The position numbers were made by a program, and so were the translations under genes. 64,000 bases of DNA from Ascoidea asiatica (Eukaryota; Ascomycota; Saccharomycetes; Ascoideales; Ascoideaceae): the NCBI GenBank assembly GCA_001600695.1, contig BCKQ01000021.1, positions 124,001 to 188,000 of the forward strand. The letters run 5' to 3'. Positions 21,303 through 32,907 of this stretch are shown piece by piece (the stretch's first letter is position 1; every line of letters starts with the position of its first letter). The notes beneath the pieces were generated by a model. That model had not been told where the DNA came from and ran no database searches. It was given only the letters and a program-made list of their open reading frames with translations.

Positions 21303-24300
21303 ATGACTGAAACTGTTAAATCTTTATCCAAAAAATTTAATGACAACATTGCCTTAACTGAAGTTAGATTTAATAAAATGGATAAACAAATTACATCAGT
21401 TAGTGAATCAATCAACAAACTAAGATCTGATGTTAGTGAAAGATTTAAAAATCAAGATTCAAATACTCTTAAATTCAGTAAGCATTTTGATGATTTAAGA
21501 TCTACTATTAGAAATCAAACATCGAATATAGATTTTATTAATGATATGCGTATATCCATTACCTCCTCTTTATCTAAAACTTCTACAATTAATGATCCTG
21601 TTGCTCAAATTAAACAAGAAGATGCTTCTCCTTGAGACACAACTAGTGTTACAGCTAATAAAAATGTTGCTGCTCATCCAAATGTCAATACTACTGATGA
21701 TGCTGATAACACTAGATTTTTCGAAGCTGAACACAAAATCAAAGAAGAAACTCTTAAATCACCAACTATACCAGCTGCTGCTCCAAAAGTTCAAAAGCTT
21801 GCACAAGGTTTTCAAGCACCCAAACAAAATAACCAGAACATATTCACTGAAATGAATGAGGTTAATAACTGGAGATATGATCTCAATCAAATTAAATCTG
21901 ATAAAATAAAGATTGAGTCTGCTGCTTGGGAGAATCCGAAGGTTGAAAGTGTTTTACTTTGGCCAGGTATGGCAATAAACAGAGATACTTCTGGTATTGG
22001 TATGGATGGTACTTCAAAACCACCAAAATTAAATCAAAATATAATTATTGAAGGCAGACAAGATAGAAAATTAATTCTAAAATTACAATCAATTGAAACT
22101 TACTTCAAAATGAATAGGTTAAGATATGATTTATGGGGTATAAATCTTTATAACTATATTCCAGAATCTATGAATTTAGAGTGGATTAATTTCATGAGAA
22201 CCATTGCAAGAAATGGTTTAAAAAACCCTTCATGGCCTGCTGCCTGTGCTTTCATTCTCGGAGGTATAGACACAGATCAAAATTATAGAGCTTTAATTCA
22301 ACAATTCAAAGAAATTAAACCCTCTGAAAATGAAAAAGTTGTTGATTATATTACAAGATTTAGAAATTCTTATGAAAGTCTTCCTTTAAATGCTGTTTCT
22401 AGTACTTTCATGAGATCAACAATTATTTCTCAAATTAAAAATGAATTTCCTCAACAAATTCAATGGGAAACAAAATTTCCATCCAAAACAACTACTGAAT
22501 TCTTCAATAAATTACTGAACTTGTTCAGTTCAAGAGATGTTTTTACAGCAGTTTCAAATGAAATTATTATTGACAATGATATTTATAAGTTCAATAATCT
22601 TGAATCAATTATTGATTCAAACTCAAAGGAAAACTTGAATGCAATTCGTTCCACAACCAAAACTTGTGATTTCTGTAATCTCCCAGGACATTTCAGAAAT
22701 ACTTGTTTCTGGTATAGAAAATACAAAACAATTGCTGAAACCGAAGCTGCAAATAGAAAATCAAAAGGTAATTCCAATTCTAGATACAAAAACAAATATG
22801 ACAAGAAGTCTAGTTACAGAATTGCTGAAGAAGGAGTGGAGGAAGACCAATCTGAAAAGTCAGAGCTGGAACTGACCTCAGAATCCTTTTCTGACGATGA
22901 ACATTTTAGATTAATTAACACTAACAACAAAAAGTTTCCTAATAGATATTTCAATTCTTCTGTCAATGATAAAAAGATGAAAATTGTTTTCGATACTGGT
23001 GCTGAATCCAACTATGTTTTTGAATCATCCTTAAAAGGCTTGGAAATCAAAATGCTACAGCGTAAGCCTACAACAATGCATGGCTTTACAGGGACAATGA
23101 TAGTCAAGAATGATGTCATTTTACCACTATTCATTGAAAACTTTGGTTTAATTGACATTAAATGTGCTGTTTTGCCAGAAAGTTCAACAAAAGCTTTCGA
23201 TATTACTAGTGGAAGTAGATTTCTCTACGACCATAAATTTTGAGCAAAAGATAGTGATAGATTTTCAATTATGCTTTTTAACCAAGATGAAAAGTGTATT
23301 TTGAGTCCAGAAAATGTTGATGAATTAGAAAAATTTTATGTCTCAACATCACAGTCAAGTGAGGAACAAGTGTTTGATGTTAAGAAACACTCTTACTTAA
23401 ATGATTCAACTCCAAGATTACCTCCAGAAAGACTGTTTAAACACACTATTGAAACAACTTCTGAAACACCAATTTATATTGGAAGTTACAACTATAGTCC
23501 TCTTCAACAAAAATTCATTGATAAATTTGTTAAATCAAATCTAGAAGATGGATTAATTTCTGAAACTAAAAGTGGTTGGAACTTTCCATTAGTTCTTGTT
23601 CCAAAAGATGATAGAACTTATAGAGTTTGCGTTGATTATAGGAAATTAAATGCTATTAGTGTTAGGCTTTATTTTTCTTTGCCATCTTTTGATTTTTGCC
23701 TAAATAAACTCAATGGTGCTAAATACTTCACTTGTTTGGATATGAAAAATGGCTTTTACCAAATTTCTTTAGATAATGATAGTAAAGCTAAAACTGCTTT
23801 TTCATCCAATTCAGGTCATTATCAATTCAATGTCATGCCTTTTGGCTTAGTCAATGGTACTTATACCTTTCAATCATTTATGATGAAAATTTTAGGCCAC
23901 CTACCTTATGTTATGGTTTATGTTGGTGATATAATTATTTACAGCCATAATAAAGCAGATCATATTGATCAAGTTAATGAGGTCCTTACTCAACTTGAAA
24001 AAGAAAAACTTCAATTAAATGTGAAGAACTCAAAATTATTTTGCAAAGAAGTTAAATTTTTAGGACATATTGTTTCCTCAGAACGAATCAAAACTGATCC
24101 TACAAAGATCGAGAAAATCTTAAATTGGCCATTACCAAAATCAATTACTGATATAAGAGGTTTCATTAACTTATGCTCATATTACGGAAAATTTATCTCA
24201 AATTTTTCTCAACAAATGATCCCACTTACAGATTTATTGGTTGGGTCTGCTAAACCAGGAACAAAAATTGAAGTAAAACCTTCTCTAATTGAATGCTTTA

Positions 24301-26077
24301 CATCAATGAAAAAAACATTAACTACTGCTCCTGTTTTAAAAGCATTTGATCCTGAGAGAGTTGCAATTTTAGAAACTGATGCTTCTGACTTTGCTTTAGG
24401 TTGTGTATTACTCCAACCCTATAAAAATGAGAACACTGGAAAAATCCAATTATATCCTGTTGCTTTTGAATCAAGAAAATTTTCAAAACACAACAAAAGT
24501 ATTCTGCTCAAGAGAGAGAACTTTTAGCTGTTGTTCATTCATTGATTCATTTTCAAAAATATATTGAAGGATGCAAAATTATTGTTAGAACCGATCATGA
24601 ATCTCTTCAATATATTAGAACTAAATCAGATCCTGGAAAAAGAGTTAGGAAATTCATTGATATCATTGAACATTATGATCGTGATATTCAATATAAGCCT
24701 GGAAAACAAAATGTGGTTCCTGATTTACTATCAAGAAGGACTGATTTGTTTGATGAAAAAGCAAATGAGACATTAATGGAAATTGATGAACTTAATGAAA
24801 CTGAAACTCAGTTCAAAACCATCAAATCAATTAAGGATTTGTGTGAAGTCGATCTTATTAGAATTAAAGGATTTTTTCAAAATAAAGAAATTCCTAAAAA
24901 TATGAGTTCTAAATTTATCTTTGCTAACTTTATGTTCTATGATAATCAACAACATATTAGAATTAAAGATCGTTTAGCTATTGTTTTAAGTGAAGATAAG
25001 TTTAAGGAAGCCTCTGAAAAAGTTCATCTTTCAAATGCTAGCTGTTCCATTGGAAATCTAGAAAACATGGTAAATGAAAAATACTTTCATCCTGATAGTA
25101 TTCTATTATTTCAAGAAGTTATTAGATTTTGTCGTCATTGTCAGCTTATGAAAAAGCCATCAGCTATTTCTAAGACATTAACTCCAATTCCCTCTGCAAC
25201 AGCCTTCTCAAGATGGGGGATGGATTATATTGGTCCTTTTCAAAAAACTTCATCAGGAAATAAATTTTGTATCACTTCAATTGATTATGGTACAGATTAT
25301 GCTTATGCTGTTGCAACACCAGATACTGGCTCGTTACATGTTTTAAATTTAATTCAAACTATTGTCACTAACCATGGTCAAATGAAAGAAATAATTATGG
25401 ATAATGGTTCTGGTTTTGTTGCAAATAATGTTATTCAGAAATTAGATTCCTTAGGAATCAAATGTCGCAAAACCACTCCATATAACCCAGAGACTAATGG
25501 GAAATGTGAGAAGTTCAATGGTTTATTCAAACAAATTTTATTTCATTTGAAAGATTCCTCAGAATGGGACCTCCTTATCAATGCTGCCTTAATTCAATAC
25601 AGGTCAAGAAAGTCAAAATATGGGTTTTCACGTTACCTTTTAGCTTTTGGTGTATATTCAGGTTCAAGCAATAATATGCAACCTTATGCAAGAGAACCTA
25701 CAGATGCCGAGGATCAAGAACCTACTCAATTGTGAGTCTTACAAATTTGAAAGCTAAATTAAAAAAGAAAGGAATATTCTAAATTTAAATGGAACATTGC
25801 AAACACCAAAAAAAACCTTCAAAAAGACAAAGCAGTCATTAAAGTTTTTGAAGTAGGTGATTATGTTATAAGACAAAGAGTTAGTAAACACAAATTAGAA
25901 CCATATGATGATGTTACACATATTGTGAAAAAGGTTTTTGATAATACTGTTAACAAACTTTTAACTTTACACGGTGCTGATATTAAAAATAAAGTAAATG
26001 GAAATAGATTATTTCCTGCTTTGACTGACGATAAGCATGCAATTAAAAAATTTTCAAACATTCTAAAAAATGACTAA
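21303..26077 (+). pseudogene. Gypsy gag-pol, inactivated
   Basis: Gag starts at 21303 with a coiled N-terminus and is interrupted by TGA at 21633. The CCHC knuckle is CDFCNLPGHFRNTC (about 22663-22707). The protease has DTGAES (22992). Another TGA lies at 23241. RT follows with VCVDYRKLNAI, but the catalytic YxDD reads YVGD (23919-23930). RNase H begins with LETDASDFALG and is broken by a 1-base loss in an A run near 24500; the frame resumes as YSAQERELLAVVHSL. The integrase keeps the DDE residues (GMDYIGPF, IMDNGSGF, GKCEKFNG), but its zinc region has SCSIGN where a His is expected. The C-terminal part (about 25740-26077) is in shifted frames and ends in KFSNILKND. Confidence 0.87.
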
Positions 26078-26140
26078 ATGGTGATAGATGAAGATTAACT
26101 AAAATTCCAAATGTTTTTGATTTGTAAACGTGGGGCTATT

Positions 26141-26631
26141 TGATTGTTAATTATTTTATTCTTTTATTGGAATTGTCTTCGAATATTCTAGGCAATTTTT
26201 AGACTTTCTAAGATTGCATCGATTGTTCTACGACTACATTCTATTGCTTTCTTAGAACTTCCGTGTGCATGTTAAATGTACTAGAACGTTTTGGGTCTGC
26301 ATTATTTATTCTTTCTTCGAAGTTCTGTGTGCATCTCGAATGTACTGGAATCTTCGTGTTTGTTCCTAGAATGACGTAGTGTCTTCTGGAACAATACATT
26401 ATTTTATTTTTTTGTCTTAAGTATGGGAAGTGAACTTTCACATACTAAATTTACAAATTTATTCATAAGATGGGTTACCCGCTCCTATTTTCCACTAATA
26501 TAAATAGGGCACTTACCTCTCATATTTTTTATATAATTTTTATATATTTTATATTTTAATTAACAATTGTTTATAATTTGAATTAGATATCTTCTTAGTA
26601 ATAATTAGATATTTTGTTCGAACTAGAATCA
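26141..26631 (+). repeat. Gypsy 3' LTR
   Basis: 491 bp, partner of 20223-20712. It keeps TTACCCG (26475-26481) and TATAAATA (26499-26506), which could fire towards FTR1. Confidence 0.9.
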
Positions 26632-27463
26632 CCGGCGGCGTTGAGGGGTGAGACCGCTCCAGTGGGTTTTCTCTGCCCACCAATAAACAAATATTTGTGA
26701 ATCCACACTTTTCCAAAACAGGACCGGTCACACGACCTCTGTTCAAGGTCTGTCCTGGTTTGACTTGTAATCGGGATATGGCTGGGTAAGCACCGTTGTC
26801 GGGATACAAAAGCACAGTGCACCCCAAAAACGAGGCGCGTCTTATTTTCCCAGACCCCTTTATTCCAGACCTCCGTTTCCAAGGGGTGCGGATTGCATCT
26901 CCAGGAACTAGAGCTCAAAGCCCTAACGTCCAAAATGCGATTTGAGACGACGTTCCATTATTATCGGGTGAAGTTTGAGTAATTTACATAGTTGTACCTA
27001 CTAAAACTAGATTTAATCCCATTTGTCACTTGTTTTGTGCTTTTGATCAAAAAGATAATTCAAATTTTATCAGATTTAAAAATCCGATTAAACTTCACTA
27101 AAATGATTTCAATTGAATTCCTATTGAAGTTTCTATTGGATTTCGGCTCTCTTTTCCTAAAGATTTTATCTCTTTCTTTCTTTCTTTCTTTCTTTCGTTC
27201 TTTCGTTCTAAAATATTTCATTAATCATTATTAAAAAGATAAAAAACTATTAAATAATAAATATCAACTGATAAATATGAATAGCTAATTCAATAATATA
27301 ACTTCAAATTCAAATTTAAATTTAAATTTCAATATATATATATATATCTATATATATTTCTATAGATATATTTCTTTATGTCAATTTCATAAAAGAAATT
27401 TTACTATAAAATAAAATAAAATAAAATAATTACCTATAAAATATAGCTAAATAAACATAAAAT
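26632..27463 (+). promoter_or_regulatory. FTR1 upstream region with GC block and AFT-like sites
   Basis: Directly after the gypsy 3' LTR lies a GC-rich block (26632-26945), followed by A/T-rich leader with a TTTC tandem run (27173-27205). Two matches to the yeast Aft1 consensus YRCACCC are present: TGCACCC at 26818-26824 on plus, and CGCACCC on minus at 26884-26890. Iron regulation of FTR1 by such a factor is inferred. Frames in the GC block are not considered genes. Confidence 0.5.
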
Positions 27464-28912
27464 ATGGTTGAATTTGCTGATATATTCTCTGTAAATATAT
27501 TCTTTATTATACTAAGAGAAACAGTTGAATGCGCTGTTATTGTATCTGTATTATTAGCATTCTTAGATCAATATTTAGATAAAGATACAACTAATAAAAA
27601 TAAAAATAATAATGTCAATAATACTATTCAACATTTTTCAAATTCTCCATATTCTAATTTAAATTCAGATTTAGATTTAACTTTAAATTCAAGTTCAAAT
27701 CTCAATTCAAATACAATCACAAATACAAGTTCTACTTCAAACTCAAATACGAATACAAATTCAAATTTAAATTCAAATTCAAAAGGTATAGATAAATCTT
27801 TATATAATAAATTAAAATTACATATTTGGTTAGGTAGTTTTACAGGTTTATTAATTTGTATATTCATTGGAGGTATATTTGTTACATTATTTTATTTAAT
27901 TAAAGTTGATATATGGTCAAAATCTGAACATTATTGGGAAGCAATATTTAGTTTATTAGCTTCAATTGTAATTTCAATAATGGGTTTAGGTATGATAAAA
28001 ATTAATAAAATGAAATTAAAATGGAAATTAAAATTATCAAAATTATTTTATAATTCAAAAAATATAACTTCAAATATTAGTAATATAAATAATAATGAAA
28101 TTAATAATGAAATTAATAATGAAATTAATAATGAAATTAATGAAGAATTAAATGATGGAATAAATTTAAATAAAAATAATTGGAAAAATAAAATTAAATA
28201 TTATTCAGAAAAATATTCATTATTTATTTTACCTTGTATAACTACAATGAGAGAAGGTATGGAAGCTGTTGTATTTGTTGGAGGAGTTGGAGTTAATGAA
28301 CCATATTCATCATTTCCATTATCAATAATTTTAGCATTATCTATTGGATTTTCAATTGGATATTTTTTATATAAATCAGGTAATTCAATTTCATTACAAA
28401 AATTTTTAATTTTTTCAACATGTTTTTTATATATTGTTTCTTCTGGATTATTTTCAAAAGCATTTTGGAATTTTGATTTACAAAAATTTATTGATAATTG
28501 TAATGGACAAGATATGGCAGAAGTTGGAAGTGGACCTGGATCTTATGATATTTCAAAATCAATTTGGCATGTAAATTGTTGTAATGGTGAAAAAGATGGA
28601 TTATGGATGTTAGCAGCTGCAATTTTTGGTTGGACAAATAGTGCAACTTATTATTCAGTTTTTTCATATGATATTTATTGGATTTTAATAATTTTTATAA
28701 TTTATATGTTAAGATTTGAAGATAAAAATGGTTATTTACCTTTAATTCCATTAAAATTTCAAAAAAAAAGAATGTTAAAAAAATTTGAATTAATTGATGG
28801 TTTAAAAAAATTAAATTCTTTTAATAAAAATAATAATAAGAATATCCAATCAACTTCAAGATCTTCAACTGATTCTTTAAATAGTTCAACACCATTATTC
28901 CCCTCTTCTTAA
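27464..28912 (+). CDS. FTR1: High-affinity iron permease, FTR1/FTH1 family
   Basis: Membrane permease that takes up Fe3+ produced by a multicopper oxidase partner. The 482 aa have about seven membrane segments. The first RExxE iron motif is RETVE (residues 18-22). The second is REGMEAVVFVGGVG (about 263). After the first helix a Ser/Asn/Thr-rich insertion (about 45-105) enlarges a loop, and an Asn/Ile/Glu repeat (about 205-232) enlarges another. The Cys-rich loop IWHVNCCNGEKDGLWML is family-typical. Plasma-membrane Ftr1 and vacuolar Fth1 cannot be told apart here. The promoter lies next to the gypsy element. Confidence 0.9.
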   Translation: MVEFADIFSVNIFFIILRETVECAVIVSVLLAFLDQYLDKDTTNKNKNNNVNNTIQHFSNSPYSNLNSDLDLTLNSSSNLNSNTITNTSSTSNSNTNTNSNLNSNSKGIDKSLYNKLKLHIWLGSFTGLLICIFIGGIFVTLFYLIKVDIWSKSEHYWEAIFSLLASIVISIMGLGMIKINKMKLKWKLKLSKLFYNSKNITSNISNINNNEINNEINNEINNEINEELNDGINLNKNNWKNKIKYYSEKYSLFILPCITTMREGMEAVVFVGGVGVNEPYSSFPLSIILALSIGFSIGYFLYKSGNSISLQKFLIFSTCFLYIVSSGLFSKAFWNFDLQKFIDNCNGQDMAEVGSGPGSYDISKSIWHVNCCNGEKDGLWMLAAAIFGWTNSATYYSVFSYDIYWILIIFIIYMLRFEDKNGYLPLIPLKFQKKRMLKKFELIDGLKKLNSFNKNNNKNIQSTSRSSTDSLNSSTPLFPSS

Positions 28913-31900
28913 TTTCAAATTGTATAATAAATTAAATAAATATATCAATTATAAAAACTTCTAATACAATCAATAACCTTCTTTTTTTTTTTAAGAAATC
29001 CAATAGTGTCACGTGCCTGAATTTATACCTCATAGAATCGGGATAAACCTATCGAATCTCGTGGTAATTAATTTTATCATGAAGCAAATTTTTTTTTTTA
29101 TAAAGTGATGGGAATAATTAAAATCCATAAGAAGAAATATTATTCCAGTTAGTAAAATTATGAAAAATAATAGTGAATGTGAATAAATGAATAAACTTTA
29201 TTAGAAAAATAAAGAAATAAAAAGAAATAAAAAGAAATTATGATAAATATATATAGAATAAAAAATGGCTGGATAATTATTTGAATTAAAGGAGCTCGTA
29301 TTGGGAACAAGCTATGTAACAATAAAACCGGAAACACTGGTAACACAATAGAACTTTGGGGGACTATCTGAAAAAAGCTGGTTCAAAAACTGGTTTGATA
29401 ATTAATTTCTTCCTTTGGTTATTAACATACTAGATATTTTTGATTTTTTATAGAAAAGCTTTTACTCAGTTAAAAGATCATAACAATTTAGCTTTATGAA
29501 TTGGTGCCAGCCTATATAACTGCTCCAGTCCTGGCATCAAAAGCTCGAACTTGAAGATTATTCTCCGGAGTAAAATCTTGGGCGGATAATCTTGCACGTT
29601 GAAGCACGGATTATCTTCCACGTTTTTGTGTTTGTGGTAGAAATAAAAAGATGGTGAGAGCGAGCGGCGAGGCCACCGAAGGATGGTGCTTTTGTTGGCT
29701 TTGCTGTTTGCTCGCCGGGCAGTTTGTGATGATTTTCACTTCTTTCCAAGGCCATTTGCCACCAGAACCACCAACACGAGCAACAGCCCCGGCCCGGAAG
29801 ATGGTGCTCTTATTTAACCAGACTCGTTTCGCCGCTTTGTGTCTCCTTTTCCGCTTTAGCTGCTTGGGAAGATTGGGCGTGGTTGAAAGTATTGGAGATA
29901 GTGAAGAAGATAAAGAAAATATACTGAAATTGGGTGAGGTTCTTGGGATTCGAGGACTGATCGGAACAGCAGAGGTGGTTTTGGGGTGGGTTGGGGTTAT
30001 CGGGGTGGTTTTGTGAAGCTTATCTTCCCTCACCTATCCTACATCTGTGTACACGCATTCCTACAGACTCTCCTTGCAGCTTTAACAATTGATTGCTGTG
30101 GTGACTATATTCCATTAATTTATGGAAAAATTTTCACCTGCGTTCCCAGGCATGCTTTGATTATGGTGCAGAGACGTTTGAGTTTCCGATAGCAAATAAA
30201 GTTATCCATAAAACTTGGTCGATGATAATTGGCACATTTGCTTCCTCCTGGTTGGTTTTGGGGTCGTGTTGGAAACACCTTCTTACCTGTTCAAATGGCA
30301 CTTATATTATCCTGACCTCATATCCAAATTTGCAAGATTGCATGATAATCGGAAGAAAAAATTTTCATTATGACCAATTCTTCTTTTATTCAATATTACT
30401 TTTTGACCCGATACTAGGAGAAAACCTCATCTGAATTTTCATGACCCTCATCCAGTCATTTTATTGAGTAATTATGTTTATAAAACATATCTTTTTTAAA
30501 ACATATTTTCAGACATTATTTTTTTATTTATTATTCGGTGGCGTAGCATCATCAGATCTTTAACATATATTATTTATGCTAATATTTAATAAGGCCTTAT
30601 TCATTCATTATCTTCAGATGATTCCATAGCAAGCCCATACCATTCTCCAGCTATTTAAACGAATATTACGTTTTCTTTGTTTGATAATTTTTTTGTAATG
30701 TTTACAAAGCCGTAACAAATTCAATTGGGAACATTTTCCCCTGAAGATGTTGCAACTGATGCATTGCCCGTAAATTTTTAGGATCTTCACGAAGGTTCCA
30801 TATCTGTTTTATCTTAGATGTGGCGCATGCGGTGTTTCACCCCAACCTGTTTCAACCTCGTAGTTTCCCAATTTCCCGATATTTTTCCTACAAAACTACC
30901 AAAAAACACAATAAATAAACCCGCGCACAGCCTGTTACCGCGTGCTGCGCTTGTTCGGTGCGCTCCCGGTGCGCATTCTGCGTGCTTTTGGTGCGCTGAG
31001 TGAGCGCCCACCTCTGTGTCGACGCGTGATAAGCCGGGCTGCTGCACACCGCCGTGCTCCTCTGCCACAGGCATCTCTGATAATAATTTTGCAAAATCTT
31101 CTTGCAAAGCGGTAATCTTTTTTTAATGCAAAATTTGATCTTTTCTGCTAACAAATAAAGTTTAACTTGGAAAAAATTTTCATTTTTAATTTTTAATGAG
31201 TATTTTGTTTTCTAAAATTGTCATTTTTAAGCTGAATTTACTGAATTTTTTTTTTTAATAAAAGAACAAAATTGTTATAATTATTAACTCTTTTATTAAG
31301 TAAGATTCTTTTAAATTTTTTTTCTAAAAATCTTTTTTCATTATTTTCCCTTGTTTTCTCTTTTTTTTTTTCTATTTTTTAAAAAATTTTCTTATAACCT
31401 TTCTTACAATTCTTTTTTTACAAAATTTTCTCTTCTTTTTTTTTCTCTTTCTTCATTCCTAAATAATCAAAAATTAACTATTCAGCTAATAAAGAAAACA
31501 ATTATATAAAATATATTATCTCAATTAACCAACATTCTTAAATTAACTTAATAATTTTATCTCCAGCTTTTTTTTTTTTTAGATTCAAAAAAAAAATTTT
31601 CACTTTCATTCAAAATTTAGTTTTTTTTTACTATATTAAATTATATTTATTTTCTTTATTCATAAACAAGCAATAATATATTGAAGTTAAATAAATAACT
31701 TCTAATAAATAAAATAAAATCTTATTAAAATCTATTCATTATCTCAGCCATCAATTAAAATAAAATTTTCAATTCAATACCTAACTAATAATATCCGAGT
31801 TTTTAAACAACAATAAAAAAAATATTAAAACCATTTTTTTTTTATATTAAAAAGAGTCTAAATTTTCAAGAAAAAAATTTATTCACATCAAGCCCTATAT

Positions 31901-32231
31901 TTTCAACTTTATACTAGAAAAAAAATTAAAACATAAAAAAACATAAAAAAAAAAATTTTCTCCAATTACAATTGATTGAAGAAAAAAAATTTTCACTTTG
32001 GATTATTATCTTTTATCTTTTATCTTATTTTTATTTTCTCATATAAAGTCTGATTATATTCATAAATTATATATAACTATAAATATAATTATTACTCCAC
32101 TTTACTTTATTTTACTTCAATTTAATCTAATTTGATTTGATTTTATATTTCATTTATATTTCATTTATATTTCATTTCAATTATTTATCATTATCATTGT
32201 TTATCAATAAAATATTATCATATCAAATTAA
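28913..32231. other. 3.3-kb interval without recognisable gene
   Basis: Contents: CACGTG at 29010-29015; A/T-rich sequence to about 29350; a GC-rich domain at about 29500-30020; moderately GC-rich sequence lacking a convincing reading frame to about 30450; a second GC block at about 30820-31080; then over 1 kb of extremely A/T-rich sequence with long T and A runs and three 'catttatattt' units near 32150-32180. The last part is probably the MRS6 promoter and leader. The 29.0-31.1 kb part could hold an RNA gene, a very divergent gene, or only regulatory sequence. I saw no tRNA, snRNA or coding signature. Confidence 0.5.
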
Positions 32232-32855
32232 ATGGCTTCTGCTTCTTTATCAACTTATTTATCTCCTGAAATTCCTCCAATGATTCAAAATCCTCATCAT
32301 AGACCTTCAATGGTTGAAAGAAGACCATCAAATTTTAAATTTAATAATATAAATATGAAAAAACCTCCAATAATTATACCTCAATTACCTTATTTAGAAT
32401 TACCTCCAACAAATTCAACTCCAAATGAATGTGATGTTTTAATAATTGGTACTGGTTTAGTTGAATCAATTTTATCTGCTTCTTTAGCTTGGCAAGGTTC
32501 AAATGTTTTACAAATTGATTCAAATTCTTATTATGGTGATACAACTTCAACTTTAACAATTGATCAATTAAAAAAATGGACAAATGATGTTTCAATAAAT
32601 AATAATAATATTGGTTTTAAACAATATAAAAATCCAAGATTATATATTCCAAGACCTGATCAAATAATTTCAAAAAATTATGGAATTGATTTAAATCCAA
32701 AAATTTTATTCTCAAAAAGTGATTTATTATCTTTATTATTAAAATCTGGTGTTGAAAAATATTTACAATTTCAATCTTTATCTCAATTTCATACTTTTGA
32801 AAATGATAATTTTGAAAAAATTATAAATTCAAAACATTCTCTATTAAATAATCAG

Positions 32856-32907
<52 letters not shown>

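Larger units (their letters stand above)
20223..26631 (+). mobile_element. Ty3/gypsy-type LTR retrotransposon, decayed
   Basis: Two LTRs of 490 and 491 bp (TGATTG...AATCA) with roughly 4% differences by eye. The order is gypsy-type: Gag, protease, RT, RNase H, integrase. Flanking CCGG (or ACCGG) on both sides looks like a 4-5 bp target duplication. Stops, frameshifts and a changed RT active site indicate it is inactive. Confidence 0.92.

Noticed and set aside
26549-26933. Frames in the GC block upstream of FTR1
   Set aside because: GC-rich DNA has fewer chance stops. The predicted peptides look random and overlap each other in two frames.
29611-30033. Overlapping long frames on both strands in the 29.6-30.0 kb GC block
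   Set aside because: Codon use is unlike every real gene here, and no motif or domain is visible on either strand.
32150-32183. ARS-consensus-like 'catttatattt' units upstream of MRS6
   Set aside because: They match 10 of 11 positions of the S. cerevisiae consensus at best, and such words are expected often in A/T-rich DNA.
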